Source: Ifrita kowaldi (lineage: Eukaryota; Chordata; Aves; Passeriformes; Cinclosomatidae). Taken from it: a stretch of DNA of 64,000 nt. The notes below the pieces were generated by a model. It was not told where the DNA came from, made no database searches, and worked only from the letters and a program-made list of their open reading frames with translations. This document shows positions 59,441 to 64,000 of the stretch, piece after piece. Both the position numbers and the translations under genes were made by a program. Location: NCBI GenBank assembly GCA_013398055.1, contig VZRS01002379.1, forward strand, positions 59,169-123,168, given 5' to 3'. Within the stretch, counting starts at the first letter, position 1. Every line of letters starts with the position of its first letter.

Positions 59441-59489
59441 CGTGGGCAGGGCAGGGTTGTGGCCATTCTCTGTGACAGGTGATCCCTGC

Positions 59490-59700
59490 CTACAAAGGGC
59501 TCGCTGGAGCCGGGGCTGGCGGGGATCAAAGCGGGCACGCAGCTGATGCTGCCCCGGCTTCCTCCGGCCCGGCGACACGGACCGGGGCTTTTATCGATTG
59601 TTCACCCAGCCCCGGGGCTTTTATCGATTGTTCACCCAGGCCCGGGGCTCAAATCAAAGCCTGGCCTCGGGCAGCGCGGCAGGAGGGGTGCGCTGGCTGC
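59490..59700. promoter_or_regulatory. CpG-rich islet
   Basis: By hand count about 19 CpG dinucleotides lie between 59501 and 59691. An exact-length 30-bp tandem repeat sits inside it. No exon or core promoter motif can be assigned. Confidence 0.35.
59581..59649. repeat. 30-bp tandem repeat, 2.3 copies
   Basis: Units 59581-59610 and 59611-59640 share GGCTTTTATCGATTGTTCAC and differ only at the first and last bases. A third unit starts CCCGGGGCT at 59641 and breaks off. Confidence 0.95.
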
Positions 59701-59729
59701 TCCTGCCACTGAAGAGGCGAAGGGAGAGG

Positions 59730-60180
59730 TTTTATGGGGTCCCACGATGTCCTGAGTTGGAAGGGATCCTCAAGGATCATCCCAGTCCAACTGCTGGCCC
59801 TGCACAGCTCCATCCCCAAGAGTCACCAAAATCCCTCTGGAGCTCTGGCAGGTTTGGTGCTGTGACCATTCCCTGTGCCCAAACACCCTCCGGGGGAACG
59901 AACTCTTTCCCAATATCCAACCTAAACCCGCTGAGGGAAGAGCCTTTTCCCAATATCCAACCTAACCCTGCCCTGACACAGCTTCAGGCTGTTCCCTCGG
60001 GTGCCCTGTGCCAAAATTCTCACCTGCAAAGTGACCTCTGCAGGCAGATTCCTCCCTAATGATACCGATGTCTCTGCTATTGAAAGCTGGCACTGAGGTG
60101 AGGCTTTTCCAGCAGCCGGGGCTGTCCTGAAGGTCACCCTGTGCCCTGGAGCAGCCTTGCAGGAGCTGCTGGATCTCTTC
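59730..60180 (-). mobile_element. CR1 LINE 3'-end fragment, reverse orientation (longest in window)
   Basis: The plus strand reads as the reverse complement of a CR1 tail: TGAGTTGGAAGGGATCCTCA, AGGATCATCCCAGTCCAACT, GCTGGCCCTGCACAGCTCCA, GGTGCTGTGACCATTCCCTG, CCCAATATCCAACCTAACCC and CACAGCTTCAGGCTGTTCCC. About 450 bp are recognisable. It carries an internal 40-bp direct repeat at about 59901-59975, so CCCAATATCCAACCTAA appears twice. Confidence 0.88.
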
Positions 60181-63061
60181 TAGGCAGGGCAGGAACAGAG
60201 CCTATGGAAAATTCTGGGCCAGAATTCCCTGTTTGAATAAAATACAAATATAAACACCACTGCTTCCAACACTGCAAGCTAACTCTGAGGGTTGGGAATG
60301 CACACGTTTTCTTTCCTTCAAATGTATGGGAAATACCTGCTCCCTCCTTAGTGTTAATGAATTATTTTGCACATATTCAGGAATTTTTTCTCTCTCCTTG
60401 AAGTCATTCAATGTAAAAGATCTCGTTTACTATCCCCAGCATGTCCTGACAGGGCTAAAAGTTCTTATTATGCATTGCTTTGGATGAAATGCAGTTTAGT
60501 AACACTTGGTCTGTAAGGACGGTTTAACTTTTGACCCATTTCTGATATTTAGCATGCACGGCTTAAATGGAATTAAGAAGTTGTAACAAAGAGTAACACA
60601 ACTTGTAGGGAAACATCTCAAGAAGAAATGGTCAGGTTGGGGTAAGAATGTTCTGACATCTACCTGGGTGTAAAGAGCCAGTGGAAAACCGAGTCCAATA
60701 ATCTGGCATTCGAGGATGCTCCAGTAATACAAGAATTCTCTCACCCTTTCCAGTCCCAGCCTCATTTCCTGGGTTTTACCATGACTCGGGGTTATAGAGG
60801 CATGCAGTGAGTCAGCCTGGATCAATTTTCCTAATCCTCACAAAATGTTGATAATTTGTTCAGCTGTTGCCTTTTAACAGAGTGACAGAACAAATGCAGA
60901 AAGGAGAATTTTAGCTTGGGTTTCTTTCAGCAGCTGCAACCTGGCATCCAGCTGAAAGCTTGTGATGAAGGACTTGAATTCAAGCACTAAAAGTATTTGA
61001 TGACATTCTTTTTATCCTGTATGACATGATAAAGGTGGAGCTGGAGGAAAAAAGGATGCCCCGGTCCCCTTAGGGTTCCGTGGGTTGGAATTCCAGCCTG
61101 TGGAGCTGGAGTCACTCAGCACAGAGTGGGCTCAGAGACACTCAGAGCCGTGTGGGCTGTGCCCCACTCCTGACACTCCTTTCCAAGGAGGGGAAGTGCA
61201 GCAGGTCAGAGGCACAGCGGGATCCAGCATCCCCCAGGCTCTATGCAGGATTCCCCACTCCCCTCGGCTGTCAGGGAATGAAAATCCTCGGTGTTTTGAA
61301 GGAACGATCCGGAGGGAGTAGGGCTGCACTCGCCAGCTCTGGATCCTCAGCTCTGCACGTTTGTCCACCTGCATTATCCTGCTGATGCCTGAGGGCATCC
61401 CGTGCCATCAATCCCTTTTGTCCTTCCAGGATTCCTTGTCTAGGTGGGCAAACAAACATTTTGTGATAGGGACGGGCTATTTAAGGGTTCCTGAGAGCTC
61501 CTGGATGTATTTATAAGTTCAATATATAATAGATTCCTGCAGATAAACTCCTAAACTGTGAACCCTGGGTTGTTCTTGCCCAGGCTGAAAACAGCACCAG
61601 CATTTCTCACAGATGTGTCATCCATTCCTTCCCCACCTGGGATTAACTCCAATCAAAAAGTGACGTCCAAGACAATCCTCGTAGCCAGTTATTTGTTTTC
61701 TTAGTGCAGGCCAGATGATTCCTTATTGCAATTTTGCAAACTATTACGAAATATTACCTTATGTCCTCCCAAAGTCCTGGCATTGTGGGTTTATGGGAAA
61801 AAGTAAGGAGTGAACTGGAGGAGTTCAAGGGCGAACAGGTTTAATATTTTGAACTTTTTCCTCTGAAATATTTTGATTTTTTCCTCGAAATTTGTACATT
61901 AGAAACGTTTGGATCATAAATAACACAAATCTACAAAGGTGGCAAGAAGTGGGGAGTTTAATTTAGAGAAAAGCAGAAAAAAGCACTTGGAAATCAGCTG
62001 TGTCATCTCATCGTTCGAAGAAATGTTTGACCTAAAGGAAGATGTTCACAGAGATTAAAGCAACATCCTCCTCCATCCAAAAATGCACCAAAAACGCCAA
62101 GTGCTTCTGTATGCTGGATCCTGTGGAAAACCAAAAGGCAAAGACGTGGCAGAGGAGCATTCCTGGGAAAACCAAGGGGCCTGGAAATACCTGGGAGTGG
62201 GAGAGGGGCTCTCCTCCTGGTGGGACTCGAGGGCCGGCTGGTGGCAGAGCAAAGAGGAGCTGGACTCCAACCCAAGGCCTTGACTCCCAGCCCGGGCAGG
62301 GGGAAAGGTCCTGCGTGGTTGGGGAGTGACTCAGGCTGCTCTCTGCCGAGCCCTGTGGCTTGGCCACTCTGCTGAAGGTTTTGTTCTGAGCTGACATTTC
62401 TCGCTCTGATTAATCCTTTCCAGCCCCTGGGCTCAGCTGACTCGGCTGAGCCATTGTTCAGCTCTGTGAACTTCGTCTCTTTTCAGGGCTTAAACAGAAG
62501 ACCCCTCTCCCCTCCCCACCTCATCCTTCTTGCTAAAAGCCTGTTTGTAAGAGCCATAATGAAACTCCAGGTGGCCTGGTGATTCCTGAGTAATCCCCTC
62601 AGGGATTTCAAGCACTTGGTTATGCCTCATGCATGGTAACAAGCCATGGATGTGATTTTCCCCTCTTGCTTTCCGCTGGGCTGTGATTTAATAAGTGCAG
62701 GGCATTAAATGCTCAAAAAAAAGTTCAAAATCAAAACAATCCCTGGAAACACAACAAGCTGTGCAGTGTGTGTGCATGGACAGTGTATCCAGCAGTTCCC
62801 CACTGAACATCAGATTATCTCCTGAGCCAGGTTCCGCTGAGGAGAACAGCAGATAACTCTGGGGCAAGTCCTAATCCCCCAGCCAGGCACCTACATCTGC
62901 TCCCAATTGCCCTTCCCTTCTATCCCATATGGGAACATCCCCCTGGCTGTGCCACTGAGCACCTTTGAGCTTGGGAAATGGTGAGAGTCAGGGCTGGGAC
63001 ATTTCAGCCCTCAAAAGAAAACAGCAGAAGAGGAACAGAGCAAAATGAGTTTTCAAGGCTG
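60181..63061. other. unique non-coding DNA, no gene supported
   Basis: Frames of up to 121 codons overlap on both strands (62,000-62,400) without domain. 62,520-62,700 is non-repetitive with short conserved-looking motifs (CATGCATGG, GGTAACAAG), but conservation cannot be assessed. Confidence 0.5.
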
Positions 63062-63084
63062 AAAAATAAAAAAATAAATAAAAA
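63062..63084. repeat. A-rich (AAAT)n tract
   Basis: Imperfect AAAT and AAAAAT units. Confidence 0.85.
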
Positions 63085-64000
63085 GGGGTTCAAGGTGTTT
63101 GATGAACTTCCAGAGGTCTCCTTGCCATGGGTGTAAAGGCCAAGTGGAACAGAACAGGCAGAAAAAGCTTGGGAAGGTGGTAGTGGGATTATTGGGATGC
63201 TACCTGGACACTCCAGTGATTCATTTCCCTGCCTGTGTCTGGCACCAGAACCTGCCCAGCTTTTGAGCAGAGGTGAGGAAGGTGAGGGAGCCTTTGCTGA
63301 AACCTCCTCAGATCAATCATTGCATTGGCTGAGAGTTTACCTCAGCTTATGAAGTTGTTTTGGGTGTTTCCATGAATTAGTGAGAATTGCTAATATTGTT
63401 AATAGAAAAAAAATAGCAGAACTAGGGTTCAGCTAAAGAGGGGCTTAACTACTAATTCTTAATTAGTGATGGCAAACCAGGCCCTCCATTGCCCTGCACC
63501 CCAAAACTGAGCTGTGCCCCCTCAAACACGTGCTGGTCCCTGTCAGAGCCGGCTGCAGTCTGAAGGGATTACACCTCTCATCCCCTGCAGCCACCCTCAC
63601 CCTCCTGCCCGGGGAGCCGAGCATTGTGCTCCATTGGTTCCACCAAAAAGGAATTTCCATGGCAGAGCCAGGATGAATAAATTACCAGCAAATTACTATT
63701 GGCAGGGTGAGGTCGGGAGCAAGCGGGAGAGGAGGACCTGGAGACAGGGAGGGAAAGGCAGAAAGGAAGAAAACAGCTTTGGTGCACGTTGGAATCCTTG
63801 CCTAATTTTGGTGGGAGGCTCCAATGCGGGCCAGCAGCTGCTGCAGATGATGTATTGCAAACGACTTATTGCTGTAATGCATCATGAAGCTCCATGGCCC
63901 TGCTGACAGGCTCCCCTAATACATCATCAGAGCACTGCCCAGCAGGAACAGGAGTCCTGCAAACCAAACAGCTCCACAAATTTCTGTGCAGTCCCACCCC
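63085..64000. other. unique non-coding DNA to window end
   Basis: A 130-codon plus-strand frame (63514-63906) has no recognisable domain and is shadowed by a minus-strand frame. No gene is called. Confidence 0.5.

Noticed and set aside
1..64000. Complete LINE, endogenous retrovirus or DNA transposon
   Set aside because: Only CR1 3' ends were recognised. No reverse transcriptase, integrase, transposase or paired LTRs were seen by eye, although a decayed LTR could be missed without a repeat library.

Overview
This window is vertebrate nuclear DNA, most likely from a bird and probably a passerine. The reasons are these: at least a dozen short, 5'-truncated CR1 LINE 3' ends of the kind that dominate avian genomes; no Alu, L1 or B1/B2-like repeats; sparse low-complexity tracts; and no operons, ribosome-binding sites or dense ORFs that would suggest a prokaryote or virus. 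Placement in birds rests on recognising CR1 tails by eye and is fairly secure. The passerine placement is an inference.

I find no protein-coding exon, RNA gene or CRISPR array that I can support. The longest open frames (250-290 codons) lie in GC-rich stretches, in a G-free minisatellite, or antisense to a CR1 tail. They overlap open frames on the other strand and show no recognisable domain. The window therefore reads as intergenic or intronic DNA with scattered CR1 relics, small CpG-rich islets and AT-rich stretches that could be conserved regulatory elements.

Layout: 1-10,000 is unique DNA with a 9-bp C/A minisatellite (4985-5148) and a CpG cluster near 3.3-3.5 kb. 10,000-16,700 holds a T37 tract, an alternating purine-pyrimidine palindrome, two CR1 ends and a CpG island (14.46-14.97 kb). 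16,692-21,479 contains two blocks each present twice, joined by single Ns, which looks like a false haplotype duplication made by the assembler. 22,300-22,509 is an older, genuinely diverged copy of part of that region. 25.2-26.0 kb has several homopurine or homopyrimidine tracts. 31,312-34,534 is a second assembly artefact: one locus appears three times, separated by 171 Ns and a single N. 34.5-64 kb is unique sequence with CR1 fragments near 34.6, 38.3, 46.2, 49.9, 57.0, 58.4 and 59.7 kb, and small CpG-rich islets at 42.8, 50.7 and 59.5 kb.

No genes can be shown to work together here. The most solid results are the two assembly duplications, which together inflate the window by roughly 3.9 kb, and the old paralogous block that can be used as an outgroup for them. 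The most plausible biology is the CpG island at 14.5 kb and the homeodomain-core-rich stretch at 59.0-59.4 kb. I found no evidence for a novel biological system.
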